Assembly (NCBI RefSeq): GCF_014201355.1
Contig: NZ_JACHEG010000002.1
Span: 1,240,001-1,304,000 of the forward strand
Direction: 5' to 3'
DNA: 64,000 bases
From: Aliirhizobium wenxiniae
GTDB taxonomy: Bacteria > Pseudomonadota > Alphaproteobacteria > Rhizobiales > Rhizobiaceae
Each line of letters begins with the position of its first letter. The first letter of the stretch is position 1. The position numbers and the translations under genes are program-made. The notes beneath the pieces were generated by a model. It did no database searches, was not told the DNA's origin, and saw only the letters and a list, made by a program, of their open reading frames with translations. Positions 19,368 to 27,962 of this stretch are shown here, one piece after another.

Positions 19368-19655
19368 ATGACCAAGGGATATTGGATCGCACGAATGGAT
19401 GTGCATGATCCCGAGCGCTACAAGGATTATGTGGCAGCTGCCAAACCGGCATTCGAGAAATATGGCGCCCATTTCCTGGCGCGCGGCGGTACTTCCGAAG
19501 AGCTCGAGGGCTCATCACGCCATCGCAATGTCGTGATCGAGTTTCCGTCGATGCAGGCTGCCATCGACTGCTACAATTCACCGGAATATCAGGTGGCCGC
19601 CAAAATCCGGCAGGAAGTCGCCGATGGCGAAATGGTCGTGGTCCAGGGGATCTGA
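19368..19655 (+). CDS. DUF1330 domain-containing protein
   Basis: 95-aa small alpha/beta protein of the ferredoxin-like dimeric-barrel fold. Typical features: GYWIARMDVHDPERYKDY at the N-terminus, FLARGG, and FPSMQAAIDCYNSPEYQ. Function of the family is unknown. ATG 19368 follows GGGAGAGGAGG. Divergent from the beta-helix gene with 62 bp between the starts, so both promoters must overlap. Confidence 0.9.
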   Translation: MTKGYWIARMDVHDPERYKDYVAAAKPAFEKYGAHFLARGGTSEELEGSSRHRNVVIEFPSMQAAIDCYNSPEYQVAAKIRQEVADGEMVVVQGI

Positions 19656-19838
19656 CAGGCAATCACGCAGGGTGCTGCATCACTCCAGAACCGGCGCATC
19701 GAATTTTCCGAAAACCGTCCCCCGGTTGCCGGATCGATGCGCCCGAGACTTGCGACATCTAAGGCCTGCAAGTCTCTTCCACCACGTCGAGGTTTGAGCT
19801 AAAGACCAATGAGTAAGAGACAGCTTTCGGGGCAGACC

Positions 19839-20819
19839 ATGACCGTGAACAATCTTCCGCCGCTCGTTACCGTTTTCGGAGGATCGGGCTTCGTAGGTCG
19901 CCATGTGGTCCGCACCCTGGTCAAGCGCGGTTATCGCGTGCGGGTCGCTGTGCGCCGCCCAGATCTCGCGGGCTTCCTGCTTCCCGCCGGTTATGTCGGG
20001 CAGATTTCACTGGTTCAGGCCAATCTCCGGTATCGCCAGTCCATCGATCGCGCCGTGGAAGGCGCCGCGCATGTGATCAACTGTGTCGGCATTCTGTTCG
20101 AGAGCGGTCGCAACACGTTTGATGCGATCCAGGACACCGGTGCGCGCTCGGTTGCCGAAGCCGCCGCTAAGGCCGGCGCCAAGTTCACGCATATTTCGGC
20201 GATCGGCGCCGACGTCAATTCCGGCTCGTCCTATGCCCGCAGCAAAGGCCGCGCCGAAGCAAGCATCCGGTCGCTGATCCCCGATGCCGTGATCCTGCGG
20301 CCGTCGATCGTTTTCGGGCCGGAAGACAATTTCTTCAACAAGTTCGCCGGCATGGCCCGCCAGCTTCCGGCACTGCCGCTGATCGGCGGCGGCAAGACCA
20401 AGCTGCAGCCGGTCTATGTCGAGGATGTCGCCGAAGTGGTCGGTCGCTCGGTCGACGGCACATTGACGCCCGGCACGACCTATGAACTGGGCGGTGCCGA
20501 GGTACTGACCTTCCGCGACTGTATCGAGACAGTGCTACGCGTAACCTGTCGCGATCGCGCGCTGGTTTCGCTGCCCTTCGGCATTGCCTCGATGATCGGA
20601 AGCATCGCATCCCTGATCCCGTTCGTGAAGCCGCCGGTCACCGCCGACCAGGTGGAGCTTTTGAAAAGCGATAATGTCGTCTCCGAAAGCGCGGTTAAGG
20701 AAGGCCGCACGCTTTGCGGGCTTGGCATCCGTCCGGTCGTTCCGGGCTCGATCCTTGCGTCCTATCTCGTGCACTTCCGCCCACAGGGCCAGTTTACGGG
20801 TAGTGGCAAGGCGGCCTGA
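19839..20819 (+). CDS. NDUFA9-like NAD(P)-binding protein (atypical SDR)
   Basis: 326-aa relative of the mitochondrial complex I subunit NDUFA9. NAD(P)-binding motif TVFGGSGFVGRH (residues 11-22) at the N-terminus; the C-terminal part of the Rossmann-fold protein shows LQPVYVEDVAEVV and a helical end. In alphaproteobacteria such proteins are linked to complex I or to quinone metabolism, but the nuo genes are not here. I chose ATG 19839 (MTVNNLPPL), which fits the family; an in-frame ATG at 19809 would add ten residues. Confidence 0.87.
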   Translation: MTVNNLPPLVTVFGGSGFVGRHVVRTLVKRGYRVRVAVRRPDLAGFLLPAGYVGQISLVQANLRYRQSIDRAVEGAAHVINCVGILFESGRNTFDAIQDTGARSVAEAAAKAGAKFTHISAIGADVNSGSSYARSKGRAEASIRSLIPDAVILRPSIVFGPEDNFFNKFAGMARQLPALPLIGGGKTKLQPVYVEDVAEVVGRSVDGTLTPGTTYELGGAEVLTFRDCIETVLRVTCRDRALVSLPFGIASMIGSIASLIPFVKPPVTADQVELLKSDNVVSESAVKEGRTLCGLGIRPVVPGSILASYLVHFRPQGQFTGSGKAA

Positions 20820-20853
20820 CCTTAGCTTTCATCATTTTCATTTGGCGCGCTTC

Positions 20854-20876
20854 GGGTGCCTGCCTATCAGGCACCC
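20854..20876 (+). terminator. Stem-loop after the NDUFA9-like gene
   Basis: Perfect 9-bp stem GGGTGCCTG / CAGGCACCC with loop CCTAT, 34 bp after the stop codon. No T-run follows, so it may be a Rho-dependent end or an mRNA 3' stabiliser rather than a full intrinsic terminator. Confidence 0.45.
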
Positions 20877-21061
20877 ACCTCTAAAGCCTTGGATTTATGC
20901 AACTTGACATTTGTCGATGTGGCATAAAGTCCTCACACGCGAATGAGTGTGCGTTAACCGCAGGTTTAGCAAAAACCGTTATTGAATTCAGAAGCGGTGA
21001 CCAATAAATCGGTCGCACGAAATTAGTTCACTGCAAATCACCTGTTTGAAAGGCGTCTTTC

Positions 21062-21214
21062 ATGGGCAAGCCTATCGCCCTTTTCTTTGCATGCGCGGCA
21101 CTTGTTATTCTCGCGGGCTCGTTCATGGCGCCCCAGACCGCCGCAAGCGGCAAGGAAGGCTGCGCTCCGGCTTACGGCGTCGATCCTTGCGCCACGGCAT
21201 CCATTCCTCGCTAA
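21062..21214 (+). CDS. Small exported or membrane-anchored protein (50 aa)
   Basis: Short frame ATG 21062 to TAA 21214 preceded by GAAAGGCG. Residues about 5-25 form a hydrophobic signal or anchor segment (IALFFACAALVILAGSF); the remaining 25 residues hold two cysteines (EGCAPAYGVDPCATA), suggesting an oxidised periplasmic peptide. A canonical terminator starts 11 bp after the stop, which supports a real transcript. Function not recognised. Confidence 0.6.
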   Translation: MGKPIALFFACAALVILAGSFMAPQTAASGKEGCAPAYGVDPCATASIPR

Positions 21215-21224
21215 GCGAGACATG

Positions 21225-21255
21225 AGAGCGGCAACAAGCCGCTCTTTGCTTTTTT
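21225..21255 (+). terminator. Rho-independent terminator of the small exported protein gene
   Basis: Stem AGAGCGGC / GCCGCTCT with loop AACAA followed by TTGCTTTTTT. Confidence 0.85.
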
Positions 21256-21271
21256 AATCCAATTACGGACG

Positions 21272-21301
21272 CAAAACCGGCGGGCACTCTTGCCGGTTTT
21301 G
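21272..21301. repeat. Stem-loop resembling the rhizobial CGCAAAACCGG repeat
   Basis: Perfect 10-bp stem CAAAACCGGC / GCCGGTTTTG with a 10-nt loop, preceded by ACGGACG. The left side shares GGACGCAAAACCGG with the element at 6145-6192, so it may be a shortened copy; it could also serve as a second terminator. Confidence 0.45.
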
Positions 21302-21590
21302 ATTTGAGAGCGAGCGCCATCCGGCCCTGTTTCCCGCCTTTGATGGCGGCCTTGCGGTATAGCTGACAGCTCCGGGAAAACCGGCCGCAATATCCGCAAT
21401 TCGCACCGTTACCAGCAATTGCAATCGTTCTTAATTATTTGCTGACGAAATGCAGGCAGTTTGCGACTTGTCGCGAATTTATGCCGTTTGCTTGTGTTGG
21501 CCCTATCAAGTCCATATAGCTGACCTTAAGTCAGGCGGGCGCGATAAAGCCTTAAGCCACCCACACCCCGTACACGATAGCCGAAGCCCG

Positions 21591-22283
21591 ATGCCCACCC
21601 TCTATCATCACCCCATGTCGTCCGCCTCGCGATTTGTTCGCCTGATCCTTGCCGAGTATGGATTTCAGGCCGATCTGGTCGAGGAACAGCCATGGGAAAA
21701 GCGGCGGGAATTTCTCAACATCAACCCGGCAGCGACGCTTCCCGTCTATGTCGATGACAGCATGCGTGTGCTCTGTGGCCCTTCGGTGCTGATGGAGTTT
21801 CTCGACGAAACCCATGGCGTGCTGAAACGCGAGCGCCGGCTTCTGGCGGAAGATCCCTGGCATCGCGCGGAAATCCGTCGCCTGACGGAATGGTTCCTGC
21901 AGAAGATGGAACAGGATGTCACCCGTCCCCTCACCCGCGAGCGCGTCTACAAGCTGCAGATGACCGCAGCACAGGGCGGCGGCGCACCGGATTCGAAGGC
22001 GCTGCGCACCGCGCGCGCCAATATCCGCCAGCATATGAAATACCTGTCCTGGCTTGCAGGCTCCCGCCAATGGCTTGCCGGTGAACGGCTGAGCTATGCG
22101 GATCTGGCTGCCGCGGCCTCGATTTCCGTTCTCGACTATCTCGGCGAAATCGAATGGTCGGATTTCCCCATCGCCAAGGACTGGTACCAGCGACTGAAGT
22201 CGCGCCCGTCCTTCCGCCCGATGCTTGCCGAGCGCATTCGCGGCCTGACCCCGGTCTCCCATTATGCGGACCTCGATTTCTAG
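21591..22283 (+). CDS. Glutathione S-transferase family protein
   Basis: 230 aa with an N-terminal thioredoxin-like domain (PTLYHHPMSSASRFVRLIL; cis-Pro region AATLPVYV) and an all-helical C-terminal domain containing LAGERLSYADLAAAASISVLDYL. Substrate unknown. ATG 21591 is the family-consistent start; the frame is open back to 21450 without similarity. Its 3' end overlaps queG by 20 bp, so GST, queG and the SDR gene form one operon. Confidence 0.9.
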   Translation: MPTLYHHPMSSASRFVRLILAEYGFQADLVEEQPWEKRREFLNINPAATLPVYVDDSMRVLCGPSVLMEFLDETHGVLKRERRLLAEDPWHRAEIRRLTEWFLQKMEQDVTRPLTRERVYKLQMTAAQGGGAPDSKALRTARANIRQHMKYLSWLAGSRQWLAGERLSYADLAAAASISVLDYLGEIEWSDFPIAKDWYQRLKSRPSFRPMLAERIRGLTPVSHYADLDF

Positions 22284-23439
22284 CGCCGGGAAGAGCGGAG
22301 ACGAGAAGGCGCTTCGCCGGCGGGAGAAGCTGACCGCGTTCATTCGCGAGGAAGCAACCGCTCAAGGCTTCGACCTCTGTCGCATCACCGTGCCGACAAG
22401 CATTCCGCGTGCGCCGGAAAGGCTCTCCGTATTTCTCGATGACAGCCATCACGGCACGATGGACTGGATGGCGGAAACGAAAGAGCGCCGCGCCGATCCT
22501 AAAACGCTGTGGGGCGAGGTTCGCTCGATCGTCATGTTCGGGCTGAATTACGGCCCCGAAGAAGACCCGCGCTATCTCCAGTCGATGAAGGACAAGGCGG
22601 CGATCTCGGTCTATGCCCGCAATCGCGATTATCATGACGTCATCAAGGGGCGATTGAAGGAAATCGCCACCCGGTTTGCAGCGCGGGCGGGCGAAGACGT
22701 CAAGGTCTTCGTCGATACGGCGCCCGTCATGGAAAAACCGCTGGCGGAAGCGGCAGGCCTCGGCTGGCAGGGCAAGCATACCAATCTCGTCAGCCGCAGC
22801 CATGGCTCATGGCTGTTTCTCGGCAGCCTGTTCACCACCGCCGAGCTTTTGATCGACGGTCCGGAGAAGGATCATTGCGGCTCCTGCCGCGCTTGTCTCG
22901 ACGCCTGTCCGACAGCCGCCTTCCCTGCCCCATACCGGCTTGATGCTCGACGCTGCATTTCCTACCTGACGATCGAGCACAAGGGGCCGATCGATCCGGA
23001 ATTCCGGCCTATGATCGGCAATCGTATCTATGGTTGCGACGACTGCCTTTCAGCCTGCCCGTGGAACAAGTTCGCGGCCAGCGCATCCGAGATGAAGCTG
23101 AAGGCGCGCGAGGATCTGAAGGAGCCGTCGATCGCCTTTCTGCTGACGCTGGACGATCCGACATTCCGAACCTTCTTTTCCGGCTCGCCGGTGAAGCGCA
23201 TCGGGCGCGACCGCTTTGTCCGCAACGTGCTGATTGCCGCCGGCAATTCCGGTGATCGTCAGTTCATTGAACAATGTCGTCTTCTGGCTGACGACCCCTC
23301 CCCCACGGTGCGCGGCATGGCGGTGTGGGCCTTGAGGCAGCTGATGGACGATGGCGCGTTTGCCGCATTCGCGAGAGGCCGCGCAGCAGATAATGATCCC
23401 GAGGTTCGTCAGGAATGGCAGATGGCAGGAGTGGATTGA
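22264..23439 (+). CDS. queG: Epoxyqueuosine reductase
   Basis: Iron-sulfur and cobalamin enzyme that reduces epoxyqueuosine to queuosine in the wobble position of GUN tRNAs. 391 aa. Catalytic region DTAPVMEKPLAE (151-162, Asp151), first 4Fe-4S motif CGSCRACLDACP (205-216), second CDDCLSACPW (258-267), then a C-terminal HEAT-like segment. Overlaps the end of the GST gene by 20 bp and the start of the SDR gene by one base (TGATG). Confidence 0.96.
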   Translation: MRTSISSAGKSGDEKALRRREKLTAFIREEATAQGFDLCRITVPTSIPRAPERLSVFLDDSHHGTMDWMAETKERRADPKTLWGEVRSIVMFGLNYGPEEDPRYLQSMKDKAAISVYARNRDYHDVIKGRLKEIATRFAARAGEDVKVFVDTAPVMEKPLAEAAGLGWQGKHTNLVSRSHGSWLFLGSLFTTAELLIDGPEKDHCGSCRACLDACPTAAFPAPYRLDARRCISYLTIEHKGPIDPEFRPMIGNRIYGCDDCLSACPWNKFAASASEMKLKAREDLKEPSIAFLLTLDDPTFRTFFSGSPVKRIGRDRFVRNVLIAAGNSGDRQFIEQCRLLADDPSPTVRGMAVWALRQLMDDGAFAAFARGRAADNDPEVRQEWQMAGVD

Positions 23440-24311
23440 TGACGGTGATGATCTTCGGGTGCGGTTATTCGGGCAAGGCGATTGCGAAAGCCTTTGCGGA
23501 AAAGGGCTTTTCCGTTGCCGGCACGGTCCGCACGCCCGAAGGGGCCGAAGCGCTGTCATCGCATCATATCAAGCCTTACATCTTCGACGGCACGGCGTTC
23601 GGCCCGGGATTGCTGGCGGAACTGCAGAACGTCACGCATCTTGTCCAGTCGATCCCGCCCGGCAAGGAGCACGATCCGCTGCTGAAGCTCGTTTCCGGAC
23701 GGCTTGCCGCGCTCTGCCCGAAACTGGAATGGATCGGTTATCTGTCGACGGTCGGTGTTTATGGCGATCACGGCGGCGATTGGGTGACGGAAGAGACGCC
23801 GGGCAGCCCGATCCTCGGCCGGTCGATCGAGCGGGTCGATACGGAAGAGACATGGGCCGAGCAGGGCCGCACCGCAAGCATACCGGTCGCGGCGCTGCGT
23901 CTTTCCGGCATTTATGGACCGGGGCGCAATGCCTTCGTCAATCTCGACCGCGGCACCGCGCGCCGCATCATAAAGAAGGATCAGGTTTTCAACCGTATCC
24001 GTGTCGAGGATATCGGCAGCGCCGCAGTGTTTCTCGCCGAACGCAATCTTGCCGGCATATATAATGTGACCGACGACGAACCCTGCGCTCCGCAGGACGT
24101 GATCGCGGAGGCCGCACGCCTGATGGGTGTCGAGCCGCCGGCGGAAGTTGCCTTCGAGACGGCCGAGATGACGCCGATGGCGCGCTCATTCTATGGCGCC
24201 AACAAGCGCGTTTCGAATGAAAAAATCCGCGCGCTGGGCTTTCAATTTGCCTTCCCGAACTACCGGATTTCACTCGCCCAAATGTGGTCAGAGAATACCT
24301 GGAGGGGCTGA
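23439..24311 (+). CDS. SDR-family NAD(P)-dependent oxidoreductase (YeeZ-like)
   Basis: 290 aa. N-terminal nucleotide-binding motif FGCGYSGKAIAKAF (residues 5-18), then an extended-SDR layout with YLSTVGVYGDHGG and RLSGIYGPGRNAF in place of a classical Tyr-x3-Lys site. Similar proteins are annotated as YeeZ-like epimerases with unknown substrate. ATG 23439 overlaps the queG stop; AGGAG lies just before. Confidence 0.87.
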   Translation: MTVMIFGCGYSGKAIAKAFAEKGFSVAGTVRTPEGAEALSSHHIKPYIFDGTAFGPGLLAELQNVTHLVQSIPPGKEHDPLLKLVSGRLAALCPKLEWIGYLSTVGVYGDHGGDWVTEETPGSPILGRSIERVDTEETWAEQGRTASIPVAALRLSGIYGPGRNAFVNLDRGTARRIIKKDQVFNRIRVEDIGSAAVFLAERNLAGIYNVTDDEPCAPQDVIAEAARLMGVEPPAEVAFETAEMTPMARSFYGANKRVSNEKIRALGFQFAFPNYRISLAQMWSENTWRG

Positions 24312-24693
24312 AAGTCCCGTTTTGAAACGGTTGAAATTTCCATCTTCGGGCCTCTTTCGAGTTAATATTTCTTAATCCTTACGGCAAAGCGCCACATAAT
24401 CTGTCCAATTTGGGCAGAAACCACGGTGCGACAACAAATTTTTTTCGTGTCTTTTTGTGATCGCGGCGCATCACGGAATCTTGCAGGAACGTGATTCCGT
24501 TTACCGACTGATTCCTAAGGTTTTATTCCAACATCAATTAGCCGGCTCGTTAAAAAGATCGATAGCAATGTAATCACAAATGTTACATCCATTAACATTC
24601 CGTGATGTCAAATCCCACGTTTTCGCCATTTTTCGCCTCGCCTAAGCCGTCTTGCACGCAAAGTGCAGGGACTTAACGACGGGGACGACCGAC
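24312..24693. other. 382-bp AT-rich intergenic region before the RlpA-like gene
   Basis: No gene is visible. Two symmetric elements stand out: an 8-bp stem ACGGAATC / GATTCCGT (24473-24480 with 24493-24500) and a perfect inverted repeat AATGTTA-N7-TAACATT (24579-24585 with 24593-24599), about 95 bp before the RlpA-like start. The region is much richer in A and T than its neighbours and probably holds a regulated promoter. Confidence 0.5.
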
Positions 24694-25101
24694 TTGAAAA
24701 CAGTTCGACGCCTAACTGCCGCCACGGCCGCCATTGCTGCTTTTGCACTTCTCGGCTCGGCGCAGGCCAATGCCGCGCCCGGATGCGGACATGCATCCTG
24801 GTATGCTCTCACCTCCAAGACCGCATCCGGTGAACGGATGAATGCGGCCAAGCTCACCGCCGCGCATCGCTCGCTGCCTTTCGGCACCAAGGTACTGGTG
24901 ACCAACAAGCGCAACGGCAAAAGCGTGGTCGTGCGCATCAACGATCGCGGCCCGTTCATTCGCGGCCGGGTGCTCGATGTATCCAAGGCTGCAGCCCAGA
25001 ACATCGGCATGGTGTCTTCGGGTACCGCACAGGTCTGTTATCAGATCGTTGCCGACACCCAGAAAGTTGCCGGCAAGGGAATTAAGGGCGTCGACGGCTA
25101 A
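24694..25101 (+). CDS. Exported RlpA-like double-psi beta-barrel protein
   Basis: 135 aa: signal peptide about 1-22 (ending SAQANA), then one double-psi beta-barrel domain with [29 protein letters not shown] and [11 protein letters not shown], including the Asp that is catalytic in RlpA lytic transglycosylases. The C-terminal SPOR domain of true RlpA is missing, so septal targeting is not expected. The start is TTG 24694 after ACGGGGACG; no ATG or GTG fits, and an earlier TTG (24652) would spoil the signal peptide. Likely a periplasmic cell-wall enzyme. Confidence 0.85.
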   Translation: MKTVRRLTAATAAIAAFALLGSAQANAAPGCGHASWYALTSKTASGERMNAAKLTAAHRSLPFGTKVLVTNKRNGKSVVVRINDRGPFIRGRVLDVSKAAAQNIGMVSSGTAQVCYQIVADTQKVAGKGIKGVDG

Positions 25102-25222
25102 GCCATTCGACACTTCGAACTTCAAGGGACAGGCCTTGCTGCGGCAGGCCTCCCCCTTGCCCTTCTGCCCGATCGCGGTTACGACCGGCTCCATACGGGT
25201 TCAACCGATACGGAGTTAAGAC

Positions 25223-26512
25223 ATGCGACTGGGCGGCCGAGTAACCGGAGCTATTGAAGTTCTGGCAGATATCGAAGCTCGCAAACGCCCGGTGGCGGAT
25301 GCACTGAAAGACTGGGGCCTTGCCCATCGTTTCGCCGGATCCGGCGACCGGGCAGCCATCGGCAACATCGTCTACGACGCGCTTCGCATGCGGCTTTCCC
25401 ATGCCTGGCTGATGGATGACGAAAGCCCCGTTGCACTGGCGTATGCGGTACTGTTGCGCCAGTGGGGTTTTACCACCGAGACACTTGCTGCGGAATTCAC
25501 CGACGACAAGTTTGCCCCTCCGGCGCTGACCGACGCCAATATTTCCGCTTTTTCCAGCCGAAACCTCGATGATGCGCCTCTGCATGTACAGGGCGATATA
25601 CCCGACTGGGTCCAGCCATCCTTCGAGACCAATTTCGGCGATAGCTGGCTGACCGAGGCCAAAGCGCTTGCCGGCCGCCCGACGCTCGATCTTCGCGCCA
25701 ATACGCTGAAGGCCAATCGCGACAAGGTGGTGAAGGCGCTCGAGCGTTCCGGCGCAAAGGCCGCTACAATCGCCCGCAATGGCATCCGCATTGCAGCCGG
25801 CGAAGGTGCGTCGCGCCTGCCGAACGTGACGGCCGAGCTTTCTTTCCAGAAGGGCTGGTTCGAGGTTCAGGACGAGGGCTCGCAGATCGTCGCCGATCTG
25901 GTTCAGCCCGGCGAACACGATCAGGTGCTGGATTATTGCGCCGGCGGTGGCGGCAAGACGCTCGCCATGTCGGCTGCCATGCACAACAAGGGTCAGGTTC
26001 ACGCCTATGACGCCGACCGCAAGCGCCTTGCGCCGATCATCGAGCGCCTGCGCCGGGCCGGCACCCGCAATGTTCAGGTTCATGACGACCCGCGCCAGCT
26101 CGATGCCCTGAGGGACAAGCTGGATGCCGTTCTCGTCGATGCGCCCTGCACCGGCACCGGCACATGGCGCCGCCGCCCGGACACCAAATGGAGGCTGACG
26201 CAGAAAAACCTCGACGAGCGGATTTCCCAGCAGCAGGATGCGCTTCGCGAAGCGGCAAAATTCGTGAAGCCCGGCGGAGCGTTGCTTTACGTCACCTGCT
26301 CGGTGCTGCCGGAAGAGAATGATCGCCAGGTCGAGCGTTTCTGCGCAGAAAACCCGGCCTTTGCGATCACCTCCGTCGCCGACGACTGGACGAAAATATT
26401 CGGCGCGCAGGCGCCCCGTCCTCGCGTTACGGATGCAGGCACAATCACGCTGTCACCTGCAAGTACCGATACGGACGGATTCTTTTTCTGCCGCATGCAA
26501 CGCAAGGTGTAA
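25223..26512 (+). CDS. RsmB/NOP-family RNA cytosine-C5 methyltransferase
   Basis: 429 aa. SAM-binding motif DYCAGGGGKT (237-246); the two catalytic cysteines lie in DAPCTGTGTWRRRPD (Cys309) and VTCSVLPEEN (Cys359), the order of RsmB/Nop2 enzymes that make 5-methylcytosine in RNA. Residues 1-130 form the helical NusB-like or linker part of this group. The target is probably rRNA (RsmB-like), but this subgroup differs from E. coli RsmB in the N-terminus, so I give no symbol. Confidence 0.9.
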   Translation: MRLGGRVTGAIEVLADIEARKRPVADALKDWGLAHRFAGSGDRAAIGNIVYDALRMRLSHAWLMDDESPVALAYAVLLRQWGFTTETLAAEFTDDKFAPPALTDANISAFSSRNLDDAPLHVQGDIPDWVQPSFETNFGDSWLTEAKALAGRPTLDLRANTLKANRDKVVKALERSGAKAATIARNGIRIAAGEGASRLPNVTAELSFQKGWFEVQDEGSQIVADLVQPGEHDQVLDYCAGGGGKTLAMSAAMHNKGQVHAYDADRKRLAPIIERLRRAGTRNVQVHDDPRQLDALRDKLDAVLVDAPCTGTGTWRRRPDTKWRLTQKNLDERISQQQDALREAAKFVKPGGALLYVTCSVLPEENDRQVERFCAENPAFAITSVADDWTKIFGAQAPRPRVTDAGTITLSPASTDTDGFFFCRMQRKV

Positions 26513-26542
26513 ATTTCGACCGAGCGGATCAACCATAACTTC

Positions 26543-26570
26543 AAACCGTTCTAAACTAGAACGTTTGACA
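26543..26570 (+). promoter_or_regulatory. Palindrome next to a -35 in front of the imelysin operon
   Basis: Perfect palindrome GTTCTA-AAC-TAGAAC (26548-26562), flanked by AAAC and GTTT that extend the symmetry. A -35-like TTGACA (26565-26570) starts two bases after it, 70 bp before the first gene. TTCTAAA and its complement are half-sites of the Irr iron-control element of rhizobia, but here the halves face the other way, so Irr is only one candidate regulator. Confidence 0.55.
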
Positions 26571-26639
26571 CCACTTTTAATTCGCGCCAAGAACTCTCAT
26601 TGGCGACGTCGTGGGATCGGCGCCGCGAAGGAGAGGGAC

Positions 26640-27917
26640 ATGACCCGCAAAACCTTGCTCGGCGCCGCTATGGCGCTTTTTGCCGCCTCGACGGTGTTTT
26701 CGTCGATACCGGCCCGTGCAGAAACTACACCAGCCGCCGTGCTGAAACACTATGCCGAATTGGCGCAGGCTAAATACGAGGACTCGTTGACGACGGCGCA
26801 GGCTCTCGACAAGGCGATCGACGCCCTGATCGCCAAGCCCAGCGACGCTACACTGAAAGCCGCCAAGGCCGCATGGATTGCCGCCCGCGTGCCTTATCAG
26901 CAGTCGGAGGTCTATCGTTTCGGCAATCCGATCGTCGACGAATGGGAGGGCAAGGTGAATGCCTGGCCGCTCGACGAAGGGCTGATCGATTATGTTGATG
27001 CTTCCTATGGCACCGAAAGCGATGAAAACGCGCTCTACACGGCCAATGTGATCGCCAACCCAAAGCTCAAGATCAACGGTGAAGAGATCGACGTCACCGA
27101 GATCACGCCCGAGACGCTTCGCAGCCTGCATGAAGCCGGCGAGATCGAGGCGAATGTCGCGACGGGCTATCACGCGATCGAGTTCCTGCTCTGGGGCCAG
27201 GACCTGAACGGAACCGAGGCAGGTGCCGGCAAGCGCCCCTATACCGATTACGACAAGGCCAATTGCACCGGAGGTAATTGCGACCGTCGTGCCGCCTATC
27301 TGAAGGCCGCGTCGACCCTGCTGGTCGCGGATCTCGGAGATATGGTGAAAGCCTGGGCTCCGGATGGCGAGGCGACCAAGAATGTCGAGGCCGATGGCAA
27401 TGCGGGTCTCACCGCAATCCTGACCGGCATGGGTTCGCTTTCCTATGGCGAACTTGCGGGCGAGCGCATGAAGCTCGGCCTGCTGCTGCACGATCCGGAG
27501 GAAGAGCATGATTGCTTCTCCGACAACACCTATGCCTCGCATCTCAACGACGCGATCGGCATCAAGTCCGCCTATACGGGTGAATATACCCGTGTGGACG
27601 GCACGAAGATGAAGGGACCGTCGCTTTCCGACCTCGTTGCTGCCAAGGACAAGGCGCTCGACAAGGAGATCAAGGGCAAGCTCGATGCGACGCTTACGGC
27701 CATGAACGTCATGAAGGATCGCGCCCAGAAGGTCGAAGCCTATGACCAGATGATCGGCGAGAACAATGCCAAGGGCAATGCGGTCGTGCAGAAGGCGATC
27801 GACGGCCTGATCGACCAGACCAAGAGCATCGAACGTGTCATCGCGTCGCTGGATCTCGGCAAGATCGAACTTGAAGGCTCCGACAGCCTCGATAATCCTG
27901 ACGCTGTCTTTAAATGA
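26640..27917 (+). CDS. Imelysin-family protein (M75-like), periplasmic
   Basis: 425 aa, signal peptide about 1-27 (ending PARA). The imelysin fold signature GxHxxE is present as GYHAIE (176-181) in GYHAIEFLLWGQDLNG. Imelysins (IrpA, ICMP, EfeO relatives) are exported, iron-regulated proteins believed to bind or handle iron; proteolysis is doubtful for most. ATG 26640 follows GGAGAGGGAC; a longer frame from 26319 overlaps the methyltransferase gene and is false. First gene of a four-gene operon. Confidence 0.92.
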   Translation: MTRKTLLGAAMALFAASTVFSSIPARAETTPAAVLKHYAELAQAKYEDSLTTAQALDKAIDALIAKPSDATLKAAKAAWIAARVPYQQSEVYRFGNPIVDEWEGKVNAWPLDEGLIDYVDASYGTESDENALYTANVIANPKLKINGEEIDVTEITPETLRSLHEAGEIEANVATGYHAIEFLLWGQDLNGTEAGAGKRPYTDYDKANCTGGNCDRRAAYLKAASTLLVADLGDMVKAWAPDGEATKNVEADGNAGLTAILTGMGSLSYGELAGERMKLGLLLHDPEEEHDCFSDNTYASHLNDAIGIKSAYTGEYTRVDGTKMKGPSLSDLVAAKDKALDKEIKGKLDATLTAMNVMKDRAQKVEAYDQMIGENNAKGNAVVQKAIDGLIDQTKSIERVIASLDLGKIELEGSDSLDNPDAVFK

Positions 27918-27930
27918 TCGTAGAAAAGGC

Positions 27931-27954
27931 GGGCCTCACCGCAAGGTGAGGCCC
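27931..27954 (+). promoter_or_regulatory. Strong intercistronic hairpin covering the ribosome binding site
   Basis: Perfect 10-bp stem GGGCCTCACC / GGTGAGGCCC closed by a GCAA (GNRA) tetraloop, in the 45-bp gap between the imelysin and di-heme genes. The only purine-rich site before ATG 27963 is AAGGTGAGG (27943-27951), which lies in the loop and right arm, so folding would hide it. No T-run follows, which speaks against simple termination. Confidence 0.65.
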
Positions 27955-27962
27955 GATCACTC

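Larger units (their letters stand above)
21215..21590. other. 376-bp intergenic region between the small exported protein and the GST gene
   Basis: Contains the terminator at 21225-21255 and a second stem-loop at 21272-21301. The remaining ~290 bp upstream of the glutathione S-transferase is AT-richer, has no plausible gene, and presumably carries that cluster's promoter; no convincing -35/-10 pair was found. Confidence 0.5.

Noticed and set aside
18247..19662. Beta-helix protein extended to 471 aa
   Set aside because: The extra N-terminal part overlaps the divergent DUF1330 gene; ATG 19305 has AGGAGG and begins a proper signal peptide.
20904..20930. Sigma-70 promoter at TTGACA 20904
   Set aside because: No acceptable -10 at 16-18 bp spacing; kept only as a hint in a finding.
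26519..26639. Classical Irr iron-control element before the imelysin operon
   Set aside because: The half-sites TTCTA/TAGAA are in the opposite order to the known element, so I report only a palindrome of unknown regulator.
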